Both the position numbers and the translations under genes were made by a program. Source: Hirundichthys speculiger (lineage: Eukaryota > Chordata > Actinopteri > Beloniformes > Exocoetidae). Taken from it: a DNA stretch of 64,000 bases. The notes under the pieces are model-generated. The model saw only the letters and a program-made list of their open reading frames with translations, was not told the DNA's origin and ran no database searches. The DNA lies in NCBI GenBank assembly GCA_018398805.1, contig JAGFBZ010000899.1, positions 186,001 through 250,000 on the forward strand, given 5' to 3'. Positions 1 to 12,063 of this stretch are shown in pieces (position 1 is the stretch's first letter; each line of letters opens with the position of its first letter).

Positions 1-221
1 CTTCAGGCCTCTCATTATCACCAGTAACCACAAGTGCTCCATGACCACCTGGTAAGGATATTTTTCCCACCGGTTTTACCAGAGTAATGTTTTGTTTTAG
101 TAGCTAAGCCTGTTTTCATTTGCTTACCTAAACTTTGGATTGCAGCCATAGAGCGGGGATATTTTCTGTTACAGCTCCTTAAACTAGAATAAAAACTTCT
201 GTCTTTAGGATGAAAGGGTTC

Positions 222-580
222 GGGGGCACCACAGTGGCTTAGTGGTTAGCTCTGTTCCCTCACAGCAAGAAGGTTCCTGGTTCAAACCTCGGCAGGAGTT
301 TTTCTGTGTGGAGTTTGCATGTTCTCCTTGTGCTTGCATGGGTTTCCTCCAGGTACTCCAGCTTCCTGTCACAGTCCAAAGACATGAATGTCAGGTTAAT
401 TGGTGGTTCTAAATTTCCCGTTGGAGTGATTGTGAGTGTGCATGGTTGTTTGTCTACATGTGGCCCTGTGATGGACTGGCCACCTGCTGGAGCCTTTCGC
501 CTGAAGAGAGCTGGGATAGGCTCCAGCAGATCTCCGTGACCCTGCAGAGGATTAAGCGGGCATAGATAATGGATGGATGA
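222..580 (+). mobile_element. tRNA-derived SINE-like repeat, near full length
   Basis: The 5' end has a tRNA-like head: a pol III A box at about 235-245 (TGGCTTAGTGG) and a B box at 279-288 (GGTTCAAACC), spaced as in a tRNA. The body carries the familiar fish-repeat phrases 'gtggagtttgcatgttctcc', 'cagtccaaagacatgaatg' and 'gctgggataggctccagcag', and it ends in a short GGATGGATGA tail. The layout fits a SINE transcribed by RNA polymerase III and mobilised by a partner LINE. The short open frame at 306-539 lies wholly inside the repeat and is not a gene. Shorter relatives occur at 26934-27356, 29101-29170, 31762-31852 and 59518-59580. The family name is not assigned. Confidence 0.75.
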
Positions 581-3500
581 CAGGGTTTAAGTGGGGCACA
601 ATCATAAGGTTGCTGTTTCAATCCCAGCTTCCCCGCTTCACATGTTCAAGTGTCCCTGGATACTGAAGATCACCTAAAATTACAACCATCATCTTCCCAA
701 CTTGTGGGTCAGTTTAGATAAAGATTTTGCCGAATTGAACGTGTTGTAAGAATTCTCATTTCAAGCTGAAATCTTCAGCAATGGAGACATGACACGAGCC
801 CACCAACATGCTGTCAAAAAGAAAGGAGCCTTATACATGGCTTATGGCTTTAAAAGGATATAACAGAAGAGAAACCCTGTAGGAAAGTGGAAGCCAGCCC
901 TGACCAGACAGTACATTTTATTCATGTAATTAGAAACATGAAGAACCACTGCCAGCTGACGTTGGTTCACATTAATCAAACCTGTGGCTGGTTCGTTTTT
1001 CAGATGTGGCAGTGGCAAATAAGATAATCAAATGCATATCAGCGGATTTTTTTTACACTGAGATCCATGTGATTATTTGAATTTGTAACCCAAAGAAGAA
1101 ATGCATATTGAAATGCCTTCAAACAAACGAAAACAGCGTATGGACCCAAGTTATTTTTTTTCCTAGTCAACTACTTGTGATTTGTTAACTATTTCTGCAC
1201 TTCAAGCCTCCAGCACATTCAAAAAAGCAAAACAGTAAACCTTTTTCTACTTTTTGATGTTGCTTCTTCTCACAACACTTGAGAGGTTTGCTGGCATTAA
1301 AGATATCTGGCAGTTAAGCGTGCTAGTTATTATTTTGTCCCATTCTTTGTCTTATTAAAAAGAAACCCATGGATGCTTTCGGAAAAAATATCCTCTTGAA
1401 GGCAGTATATGTTGCTCTAAAATCTCAGCATACTTTTCTGCATTAATGCTTCCATCACAGGAGAGTAAATTAGCTTCGTCAAGTGTTTTGATTCAACCCT
1501 CTACTACGAAAGGCACGATTTTTTGGACTTGTTACTGATAGCAGTCTGGATGGTTCTTTACGGATAAATCTGACTGCAAATCACCTTTCCATGTGTGATG
1601 GTCAGTCACTAATTCCTCCAAGCCCAGAGATCCCGAAGCTGCCTCTAGACAAAGACAACATAAGGCTTCTTTCTTGTACAATAAAGCTTTAAGTGTCATT
1701 TGTGATTGTTGCTTTCTTTTGTTGTGCTTGGCAAAGGTTTCCCACAGTAAGACGTTCCCTATATACCTTTGCTCAACTATTATAGAGGCAAAACAACTTT
1801 CACAAGTTAGATTGTAATAATAATCTTGTCAGTCAAAGCCAAAAACAAGTCTTTGAAAAAGCCCAAATGTATCAAATCCTCTTCTTTATTCCAGTTCATC
1901 TTTCATATGAGAAGGTGAGATCCATGAACTTGTTTCTTGTTGCCATCACACTCTCACTCAGTGTGGATTTGTGAGTGAGTAAGTGAGGTGCGAATTAGCA
2001 GCTGCTAGGTGAGGATTAAGGTTTATGCTCATTAGACAGAGGTAGCAGAGCTGTAATCCTTCCTCCACAGCACATCGGCCTGTAAATAGTATAGACAGAA
2101 AAATCCAGATCAGTCCATTAAAAAAAAAAGTTAGCATTCATTAATTTTGCATGACAAAACAGGCGAAGCTTCTCTTTCAGGTTTTACCCTGTGAGTTGAT
2201 GATGTAACTGGGTGAAAATGACAAGAGAGTTGCAGCAGGTATATAAATTGAGTTTTTATCAGATAACTGTGGGAATGGCTTCAATGTTGCATTGCCTGAA
2301 ATCCTCACAGGGGATAATTATGAAAGTATTGATTTGACGATGTGGCCTTGCTGAATGTCACAGCCAAGGCTGGAATGATTTTCTTGGTATTTAATGATAT
2401 CGAAATTTAACATACTTTCAAGAGTATACAAGAGAAGTGACTACATCCCTGTGCAATATCCTTTAAAGGTCAAATGATTCAAAAATATACATTTCTATAG
2501 TTGCGTTTTGAAGTCAGGAAATAAAATATTACCACTCATGAAAATTTAAACTAAATACTTTGGAAAAACTAAAATGAAAATACACACCCCAGAATAGAAA
2601 CTTGTCACAACAAGAGTGAATACACCTTTGATTACACACACAACATAAAACATACGTTAGAAGACGGTGATCACTGAAAAAAAAAAAAGTGATTTATATT
2701 TCAATTAGCCAAAACAGAGCAGTGATACAAACCGACCAGAGAACATCAGATTTTTTTTTCAGTTTTGGACATAAAAGCATCACTCGTGAAATCTGAGAGA
2801 GATGTTGCAAAAAAGTAAATATCAATGGAATATAGTTGCAGCAGGAACCGGGGGCAGGGCATAAACTGTGTCATCAGTCAAAGCCACATTACCTGCTAAA
2901 ATGACACTGCAGACAGCAAGTCACTTAAGCCACCTTTCACACTACACGAAGTTGCTATGCTTTCAAACAAAAAAAATCCCTGATTGGAAGCAATTCAGCA
3001 AAAAAAAAAATCAGGGTTCACTAGTTGGTACTTAACTGTGATGTGTGAACTTCTCCGGGACAGAACAAAGAGACTCACCAGCACATCACCAAGCATCCCC
3101 AAAGCCAGACAGATAACTCAGATGCAAAACATCTGGAGTTACATCTGGTAGCCCCATTCACATAGCCGGTCTGTTCCACCTCTATAGCATCTCTATAGCG
3201 CCTCTATTCCACCCCGCTCTGCTGTGTGCAATTGGTTTGGAGGCAATGTGGCGTAGCATTGCATTCTGGGGCTTAAACGCCTCTGTTCCAACCTTGGCAT
3301 CGACTGGCAAGAGAATGGCAGCAAGCTCATCACCGAAGATGAAATTAGTCCGTTACAGGAACTGTGAAAGGTAGCAGGATGTCTGACTGCAGTATTCAGG
3401 CCAGCTGTCAAGAACATTTGGTTAAGTGATAAGCAAGCTAAAGATGCAGCAGAGTAAAAATAAAAATATCAACTTCAAGCCAGTCTTGAAGTTGGTTTCA

Positions 3501-4004
3501 ATCACAGTTGGTTGGAGAGAAACTGGCTGGACTTGACTAGGGCGTCTCTTTGACAATTGACAAATTGTATAAGTTCAAGACTGCATTTTTCCAACACAAA
3601 AATGTAATGTCAAGTACTTGCCACTATTATGTCGCAGGTAATCCCTAATACAGTGGTCTTGAACCAGTCCAGTGCTGTTTTTTAAGAAGACAAGTTAAAA
3701 GAAAAAACAAAAACACTTTTTTCTGTGCTCCAGAGCATATATTAGGGTGTTTCAAACGATTACCAACTCAAAAGCTCTGACATAACCTGTCTTTTGTTTG
3801 GAGGTGTCTCGGTTTAAAAATTGTGTATTTTGTGTTTGCTTTTTTGCTTGACTATAACAAGCCAGTCTTTATAAGCAGCCACAATATATATTTGAACTGA
3901 ATTTAAAAAATATATCATAATTGTAGGCAGTAATGTTCTTTCTGTACTGATGCACAAGAGAAATGTTGACCACTTGAAAATTTCAGTAGGATATTATTTT
4001 AACG
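581..4004. other. No gene recognised; AT-rich unassigned sequence
   Basis: No frame here shows a domain, a splice-bounded exon or an RNA gene. At 2515-2645 a stretch with 'gagtgaatacacctttgatt' resembles the end region of a fish Tc1-type transposon, but it is too decayed to call. At about 3470-3494 a 10-bp inverted repeat (CAACTTCAAG/CTTGAAGTTG) flanks a 5-nt spacer. Confidence 0.4.
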
Positions 4005-4740
4005 CCAACAAATATATCAGCACAAACACATCACACTAACTGTCCAGCACGGTGGTGGAAGAATTAGGATGTTATCTGAATTTGCAGTCACAAGACCATG
4101 AACCAATCATGAACTGTCTGAGAGCTAAGGCTTGGCTGAAAGTGTATCATGCAACAGGACAACGATCCCCCAAACATCAGCAACATAATGACTGAAAAAG
4201 AATCAGGGTGTTGGAACTGCCCAGCCCGAATCTACCCCTAGACCTTAACTTGACTGAAATACTGTGGCAGGACCTCAAAATAGCCGTCCATCAACAAAGG
4301 CCCACAAACGTCAATTAACTGAATGGTAAATGGACTGCACTTATATAGCACCATCAAGGTGCCCTCAAAGGTCTTTACATTCAACCATTCACACACCAGT
4401 TCCACCAGGGCCAAGTTAGGGTTCAGTGTCTTGCCCAAGGACACTTTGACATGTGGTCAGTGGGAGCCAGGATCGAACCGCGACCCGCAACCTGTGACCC
4501 GCGACCCGGTCTACCAACTGAGCTACAGCTACAGATGAGCTACAGCCACCCTTGAAGCAACATCGTACAGAAGAACGGGTCCTAATTCTTCCACAGTGAC
4601 TGATAACATCATTCAGAAAGCAACTGCTTCAAGTAACAGGTTACAAGCTATAAAAACATAGCATGTACATGCAATAATTATCAAGAGTTGTTGTTCATGT
4701 GAGACTGTATTGATTTAGTTAAGACCTGGTAAGTACCAGA
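4005..4740 (+). pseudogene. Tc1-like transposase relic, interrupted by a SINE
   Basis: Tc1 transposases are DD34E cut-and-paste enzymes that target TA. Here the plus strand keeps a GGG-R-I segment near 4048-4070, a QQDND-like block ('caacaggacaacgatccc', about 4150-4172) and a PSPNLPLDLNLTEILWQDLK-like version of the SQSPDLNPIE signature (about 4220-4285). Frameshifts and stops occur throughout. The reading stops after TNVNQLTE-like codons at 4322 and resumes as LKQHRTEE at 4553, so the intervening 230 bp is a later insertion. Sequence beyond about 4640 looks like the element's 3' region, but that edge is uncertain. The segment around 4005-4062 closely matches, inverted, the relic at 34286-34370, so both belong to one Tc1 family. 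Confidence 0.65.
4323..4552 (-). mobile_element. tRNA-derived SINE inserted in a Tc1 relic
   Basis: Read on the minus strand, the head is tRNA-like: an A box (TAGCTCAGTTGG, complement of 4514-4525) and a B box (GGTTCGATCC, complement of 4470-4479). The body contains 'gtccttgggcaagacactga', and the 3' end reads 'ctatataagtgcagtccatt' then 'taccatt', a common fish SINE tail. Near the 5' end GAGCTACAG occurs twice within about 20 bp, a small head duplication. It is flanked by TGAA on each side, consistent with a very short or eroded target-site duplication. It interrupts a Tc1 transposase reading frame, so it is younger than that Tc1 copy. Confidence 0.75.
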
Positions 4741-6312
4741 TCTTTTTATTTTTTTTTTAAATATATGGTGATATAAACAGCTTTTTTTTTTCTTTTTCTA
4801 TGTGACTATGCATTTTGAACAGACAGAATTTCTTTATTGTTGGAAAATGTGACATTTAGAAGAGAAAGATATCAACAACAATGGGACAGCAATGGAAGAA
4901 AAAAGAACATTTTTAATGATCCGGTTGAATTGTGAACAACCTGCAGTAATATCAACAATGGTAGCTCAGTGTAGCTCTTCAGAATTGTTTGGATTTTGAT
5001 CTGAGATATTATATTTCTGCCTTAAATAAGCAAAAACCTCAGCAGTCTAAGCAGAGTCATCATTGTGTGTCAAAAATAACCCTAATTTTCCTGCTTGATG
5101 GAAATATTTTCCTTGTGATGAGACCACTTTGCCAGAAAATATCTTTTCTATTTCTATTTCCATTCATGTGCTTTTGCACAGATTGCTGTTAGCACTCCTC
5201 TCTCTTCTGTGTATAATCATGTACTGTAGGAGAAATCAACAGCTCATAAAGGAAGAGGTTTTATAAAGCAAAAATCTGTGTGGCGTCTGAAGGAGCGCTG
5301 CCTCATCTCAGAAACAGTGGAGACATCTTGACAAGCCTCTGATGTTTAATATTCAGGGGTAATAACAGGATTCGGATGAACAGAGGAACCCAGGTGTATC
5401 TGGCCACTGTCTGTGCAGGATTCAATCAAAGACAAGTCAGATTTGTTCCATCTTTCACCTTTCCTTTCCTCTCTGGTTATTTCACTTAATTTTTACTTCA
5501 GTTCGCAGTTCTCTGCGAGCCTGAATGTGCAGTGCTGCGAAAAGTTCAAACAACAAACATCCTCTTTTACCATTTGTTTGATTGTATCTATGTATGTGCA
5601 ACTTTATGGATAACGTGAAACTTGAATCTTTTGCTGCATTTCCTTTCTTCTCCTGACAGATAGGAAATCACTTTTGATCGAAGTTATTATCATTAAGTTA
5701 AAGACTTTAAACCTGGTTTTCAGTGCAGCATGGCCTTGGGCTTTTAGTATTTTATTTGCTCCACTATTATGATATTTGTATGTGAGATTTAGGAATTGGC
5801 GTCACTCTCTGCCGTAGATTTTCTTTTCCATTAGCACTGTTCAATATAACAGAGCAGCGCGCCCCTGCAGCTGATAAAATACAATACTAACCATGTGTTT
5901 TTAATAGATCAAAGTGTTTCTGTAATGCGGTTTTCCGCTGTAGAGGAGAAAGTGTCTTGGCTTTACTTTTTGGGTTGAGGAACTGCATCTAACCCTTGTT
6001 TAAGCTTATATGCCCAAAAGCAATACAGACTTGCCTTCTTTGGGGTCTCTTTGTGTTCTGCAGAGAATTTCAAGGTTTATTTGGATGTAGATAATCAAAT
6101 CTTGAGAGGTGTGATTGAGTGCAACCACTTTGTTTACCTGAACTTCAACTAACACAATGCCACATGGAGCAGTTCTTAAGTTTACTTTGCACTAGGACAT
6201 CCTTGGTAGCAGGTTGATGACTTGATTGCATAATTTGCGTCATTGGATCAGAAAACCACGTCTTAAACTCTCTGCTGAAGAGAGGAGCTGAGTTGTCAAC
6301 TGGTCACAACCT
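4741..6312. other. No gene recognised
   Basis: AT-rich sequence with T-tracts near 4750 and 4783. Open frames at 4989-5192 and 5413-5613 are short, without domains or splice signals. Nothing else is supported. Confidence 0.4.
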
Positions 6313-7860
6313 GGTATTGAATTGAAACAGGTGGCAGGGGAGGATCGCTGGACAGGCTTGATGTCTGTCCAGTCTGGTTCAGTCCATGAGATCTTCAGCT
6401 CCCATCACCAACAGAGCCTCCCTGCAGTCCAACATTAGCTGGAGCTGCAGCCTTCAAGACTGCTGGAGGATATCTGAGATAAAGGAAGCCATTAGGTTAA
6501 AGGAGTCATACAAAATTTAGGTAAGATTGTGGGACTTCCCAAAAGCACAAGACCAAGTGGAACACAGCTTAAACAGTTGCTGAAGAGAAAATGTAGGGGT
6601 GGAGGGAGTTTGATGAGGGTGTGGAACATGACTTCTTTGGTTCACAGAGGCTCAAGGGAAACCTTCAGAAATCTTCTGAAAGGGAAGTTGTCCTTTATCA
6701 CACATGACCATCCTTATGGCCATGAGCTGTTGGGACAGAGTGCTGCTGATCTCAACAAGAGATAAAATCCTGCATTGAAAGGAAAACATTAAGAATCTTC
6801 CTCAAACTGACTGATATACCTTCTTTGATGGAAGCACAGGCCTGACAGTTTGGATGGTATCACCTATGCCTCGGGCTGAGGTTGCTGATGGAAATAAACA
6901 CCTCTGCAGATGTTTTGTAACCACAAAACATCTGCAGAGGTGTTTATTTAAATCTGACGCCCTTAAGGTACTGGAAATTGTTGGCTATTACGCACCTATG
7001 CAACATTGCATGGAAATTGTTAAACAGGGGATCTTTTAAAAAGAGATCCTGGCTCTTGCAGAAGCTTTGGAAACCACGTTTCCCTTTGGTATGCTGTGGA
7101 AAGTGCTTTAGGAGAAAGGTTTAGTGGGTCCTTTGACGTCACTGATTTAGCACCTGTCCAATTATAGAAAGAGCTGGTTTGAAGCTGGGGTAAGAATTAA
7201 CAAATCTAAGTCTGAGGTTAACGTTCTTCGTTGGAAAAGGGTGAATTGACATCTTCATGAGTGAGCTGTTTCCCAATGCAGAGGATGCTGAGTATCTTGA
7301 GGTATTGTTCACAAGTAGTAACAGTGGAGGCTGAGGCTGATTGGAGCAGCTCTCTTCGTGATGTGGCTGACATATAGGTCTGTTGGGCCAAGGTTAATGA
7401 TTTCCAATTGATCCTCGTTCCAGCCTTTATCTATGGTCATGAGCTGTTGTTAGTGATTGAAAGAATGAGATTACCAGTATAACCGTCTGAAATGTGCTAA
7501 ATTTGAAGGGTTTCTGGGCTCTGCACGTGTGAGCCCAGAGCTCCAGGAGGAATTCAGATTAGATTTGCTATTCTATTCCTCTGCTGCCGGTTGATGTGGT
7601 TCATGGATTTGGTCAGGATGCGTTTCTTCAGGCCTCTCAGGGGAGTCATTTTGGACATGTCTCACCGTCTCACTGGGGGTGGGGGGTATAAACCATCGCT
7701 GGACAGATTATATATCTTGGCCCACTCAAGGATCACCTCCGTGACCCCCTGAAATAGGTGCAGGTGGCTGGGAAGATGAAGGCCTGGGGATGTCTGCTCA
7801 GACTTGTTTAATTTGAACAAAACCACTTTAGGGGGACCACGCCACATTTCACATGTCGAC
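6313..7860 (+). pseudogene. Decayed LINE (non-LTR retrotransposon) relic
   Basis: The plus strand keeps a linker of the type that precedes reverse transcriptase (KEAIRLKESYK, about 6485-6520). After about 900 bp of scrambled frames comes a C-terminal stretch with FIYGHELLLVIERMRL (about 7418-7465), MWFMDLVRMRF (about 7598-7625) and WTDYIS (about 7699-7716). These align in order with the end of a fish LINE polyprotein whose usual form includes YGHELW, RWLGHLVRMPPGR and WRDYISRLAWERL. Many frameshifts and stops are present and the catalytic RT core is not recognisable, so it is dead. The clade is uncertain (I/Nimb-like is my best guess). It contains the perfect hairpin at 6892-6949. Confidence 0.55.
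6892..6949. repeat. Perfect 27-bp inverted repeat (hairpin)
   Basis: Arms 6892-6918 and 6923-6949 are exact reverse complements separated by 4 nt (AACC). The stem centre holds CTGCAG. Read as RNA from either strand it would fold into an uninterrupted 27-bp stem. Confidence 0.95.
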
Positions 7861-10177
7861 CGCCTGTCTCCAGCTTATAATGTTACGTTTTGGTAATATT
7901 TTTTATAGATTATGTCATCACATTTTTAACATTTTTTTTACAAGTACTTTTACTTTTAATAGCGCCAGTAAATTTGTCTTAAGGCATTTGTACTTGTTAT
8001 AAAGCTTTTACTTGTTATGAAGCATTTGTACAGAGTACTGCTGGTGGTTTAAATTAATCATATGACGTAAAAACTTCTTGAACATTCTAGCAGCAGGAAG
8101 AAAATATGTACTTCCAGTAATTAGGGAGAACCACTACTTTAAATAGTGAACATTGCTGGCCTGAAGAGTGGAAGCTCTCCATGCGTTCAGGCTCTGCGTT
8201 GCACAATTTCTTCTCTGTGTGCTTGGGATCACACTTTGTTGGGAAGGGATTGGATTTTCTTTCTCCATTTGGGCCACCAGTGATTAGATGAGTCTATGTC
8301 TGAGAGTTTAATCCTTGTTGGAAGGAGCACCAAGTTACATGAGGCACGCTCACGCACACAAGCGCGTTTGCACACTCACAATTTGAGATCCAGATGTATC
8401 TTTTTTTTTTTCTGCTGCATCTGCAGGGAGGCATGTGGCCCTCATGGCGCTGGCCCAAGCTGCTTATTGATGGGCAGATTTAGGCTCCATTCATTTCACT
8501 CAGACATTCCTTTGTCAGGCCCCGCACCCTCTTTTTCTCTCCCAGACCACACGCACAAACGCATACACACACACCATGTGTCAGATGATGCCAGCAGGGG
8601 TTGGAGACTTTTGTAAAAGAGGAGGGGGGGGAAAAAAAGAAATGGCAATGTCTTTAAAAAGTCACTGCGACAAAACCAAGTCCTGAGTTTTTTCATTTTT
8701 TCTTCTGCCCTAATACTGAAATACTTTCAAACTAAAAGCCGATGGACTAAATTGACAATGTTCTTTACATAAGTGCACACTAGGCTGTAAATCTCCCTCT
8801 GACAGAAGGATGGATTGGTTTTAGCATAATAATGCAGCTTCTCTACTGTAGATTATTATTCATATTCACACACTCTGACAACTTGCACCTGCCAGACATC
8901 TGTGTCAGTGGAGAAACCGGAGTGTGTCTTTTCATTGTTTTGTGCATCCATTTCTAACTAATATGGGCATTCTTACACCTTTTAACTTGAAAATAAATAT
9001 ACCGTAGGTTTGTTGCTGCTTCATGCTGACGGGATATCTTATTTCAATCAAGCAGTCACCAATAAAAGATAAATTCAGTAAAGACATTTTGCCGGGGCTA
9101 TAATCTTTATGACCAATCCACCTTCATCCCCTTCTGGTAACTTTCGCTCCATCTGTTGCCTCGGCTGTTTAGATGTGTGACTGATTTACCTAATGGCTCC
9201 CTAAACCACGTCTAAAGCACTTCAGAGGGAAAGAGGTGGAAAAAGGCTCATTACTGTGTAAATTTACACATAAATAGAACACTCTGATTAATTTATTCTT
9301 TCAATAGGTTTTTAAATGCATGTTTTAAAACTGGTGATGTGAGGTCAGAGTGACACCTTTTGCATAATTTATGAGGCCCGCTGTTAATTTAACACGTGTT
9401 GACAAATTTACGAGGAAAAGCTGAAAATTGATTTAGAACTTCTGAAACTAGCTCATGCAAAATTGTGGCTAAGTGATTCTGAATAATTTTTGCTTTTTGA
9501 AGGTTGTACAGTTTATTAAGCACACCTCCACATAGATGTTTAGGATGCTACCCTTTGTTTGTTTGTATTTCCATTTTGGTGCTGTTGAATTACTTTACAT
9601 TATCATGAGTTGTTTTTCTTTATATTTTGTTCACCCAAGTTACCTTGAGTTTATCTCAGTTTTCTTTTCTTTTTGTAACTGATTGAAATGTGTATTTAAA
9701 CCTGTTGAAAGAGACATTACAGCCTGTTACCTGACCATCCTCACTGTGGTTGTTTGCTGTTTTTCCAGCCCATACAGGCTGAGCATCAGCTCATCAGTCA
9801 ATCAAAAAGGAGAAAAAGAGACCAACTATGTTTTCTAAGCCACTGTCACACAGAGATTGTGGTGTAAAGGCGTACTGGAGAACTCCTCTTCATTCTGCCT
9901 CCACTCTCCAGCTGTGCATTCCCAGTGATCCCACAAAGGTGCAATATTTCCTCCCTAGTCGGGGCTTTCCACAAAGCAGTGCAGATTTGTACAATCTGAA
10001 GATGGCCCTTTCCTCTACTTCACAACGTGTCCACAATCAGCAGCGAGTCTCCAATGTCTCTGGTTTCTGGCTGCTATATTCTAGTTGGAGCTGAATAAAA
10101 TATAATAAATGACACACACAGTAGTCAGTAGTGCTGACCTCATTTTCCCCATTACTGCTGGTATGTGGGGAACTATA
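7861..10177. other. No gene recognised; largely repeat-free stretch
   Basis: No transposon signature or coding exon is visible. From about 8780 to 9480 the sequence is AT-rich, free of simple repeats, and contains several homeodomain-type TAAT cores and an ACGTGTTGACA-like site. This is compatible with a conserved non-coding element but is not evidence of one. A short CA-rich piece lies near 8560-8575. Confidence 0.35.
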
Positions 10178-10775
10178 AGCACGTTTCCAGGGTTCTGGGG
10201 TAAAACTAGGAGGCTGGAGCTGTAACCGGGCCGACCTCTTCCTCAGTCCCGTCAGGCACCGTGTCTCCACTTAGCGTGACAGAGCTGGTTGCACGAAAAC
10301 TACCAAGCCATGCCACCTGATGGTAGTAGTGCACCACTGTTGCTGCTCTCAAACGCCAACAAATCAAAGAAGAAGACAGCAAAGGCAAGGCGATAAAAGA
10401 AAAAAACAAACTAAAATGTTAAGATAAACATTGGAGGAGCTTGAGATAGTTGCTAGGTGTCTGTTTAATGTGTAATGGTCACGTGTAATGAGAAGAGATG
10501 TCTTGTACTCAAAGGGGACATTAGGCAGCTGAATGACATTATTTCCTGTCCAGAGCATTACTCAATCATGACAGAGTCAACACCACCACCCTATCCAGAA
10601 GTTTTTTGCAGCCGCCGCTCTGAGTACCCATCTGACGATAGGCACGTATGCCAGCCCCATAGAAGTCCTGGGATTTTATTTTTTTTTTTATTGGGTTGTT
10701 CCTGGTAATGGAGACATGCATCAGTGCTTTAGGCCCCGTAAAACTATCCCAGAACCCCACTAATGGAAACGCATT
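10178..10775. mobile_element. Putative non-autonomous DNA element with imperfect TIRs
   Basis: The left end (about 10178-10207, GTTTCCAGGGTTCTGGGGTA) and the right end (about 10738-10773, TATCCCAGAACCCCACTAAT then GGAAACG) are inverted copies of each other with a 6-nt indel. The interior of about 550 bp has no recognisable transposase, so if this is a transposon it is non-autonomous. No clear target-site duplication was found. It lies immediately left of the LINE at 10805. Confidence 0.45.
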
Positions 10776-10804
10776 TTATGCTACCATGAATGAACTAGAG
10801 GTCT

Positions 10805-12032
10805 GCAAACCTGTAGAGCGGACCTCGAAGAAGTAGACCAGTGAAGCAGTGTAGGATCTCCAGGCGTGTTTGGACTCTACTGACTGGGATGTTTTCAGGA
10901 CTGCTACCAACAATCTGGATGAGTGCACAGAGGCTGTGACATCATACATCAGCTTCTGTGAAGACTGTTGTGTCCCATCATGCACCAGGGTGAGTTACAA
11001 CAACGACAAACCCTGGTTCACAGCCAAACTCAGACAGCTAAGGTTAGCAAAGGAAGAGGCCTTCAGGAGTGGGGACAAAGACAGATTCAGAGTGGCAAAG
11101 TACAAGTTTAGCAAGGCGGTGAGAGAAGCTAAACGACTGTACTATGAGAAGCTCCAACACCAGTTCTCAGCTAACGTCTCTGCGTCTGTCTGGAAAGGGC
11201 TTCGGCAGATCGCCAACTACAAGCCTAAAGCCCCCCCACTCCATCAATGATCGACGCCTAGCCAACGACCTGAACCAGTTCTACTGTAGTTTTGAGAGAC
11301 AAAGGGACAGTCCTGCACCCATCCCCCACAACCCTTCCCAACAGCTCCAGCTCCAGTCATCTCCACCAACGCCCGCCTTAATGGCCCCACCCTCCCCACC
11401 CCCCTCAGTGACGACTCTTTGCATTTATGAGAGGGATGTCAACAAACTCTTCAGGAGACAGAATCCCCGAAAAGCAGCTGGACCGGATTCTATCTCCCCA
11501 TCCTCCCTGAAGCACTGTGCTGATCAGCTGTCTCCAGTGTTCACAGACATTTTTAACACCTCACTGGAGACCTGTCACGTGCCAGCCTGCTTCAAGACCT
11601 CAAACATCATCCCTGTTTCCAAGAAGCCAAGGACCACAGGACTTAACGACTTCAGACTCGTCGCCCTGACCTCTGTGGTCATGAAGACCTTTGAGCGCCT
11701 TGTGCTCTCACACATCAAAGCCATCACTGACCCTCTCCTGGACCCCCTGCAGTTTTCCTACAGAGCCAACAGGTCTGTAGACGACGCTGTCAACTTGGCC
11801 CTCCACTTCATCCTCCAGCACCTGGACTCCTCAGGAACCTACGCCAGGATCCTGTTTGTGGATTTCAGCTCTGCTTTTAACACCATCATCCCTACTCTGC
11901 TACAGGAGAAGCTCTACCAGCTGAGCGTGCCTGACTCCACCTGCAGGTGGATCACAGACTTCCTGTCTGACAGGAAACAGTATGTGAAGCTGGGAAAACA
12001 CATCTCAAACTCACAGACCATCAGTACTGGAT

Positions 12033-12063
<31 letters not shown>

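Noticed and set aside
222..297. tRNA gene on the plus strand
   Set aside because: It is the tRNA-like head of a SINE, with repeat body attached.
2515..3110. Tc1-type terminal region
   Set aside because: Only one or two short phrases match; no second end or transposase.
4460..4552. tRNA gene on the minus strand
   Set aside because: A and B boxes are present but the cloverleaf is incomplete and continues into a SINE body and tail.
6529..6765. 78-aa frame as a small gene
   Set aside because: Out-of-frame reading across a decayed LINE.
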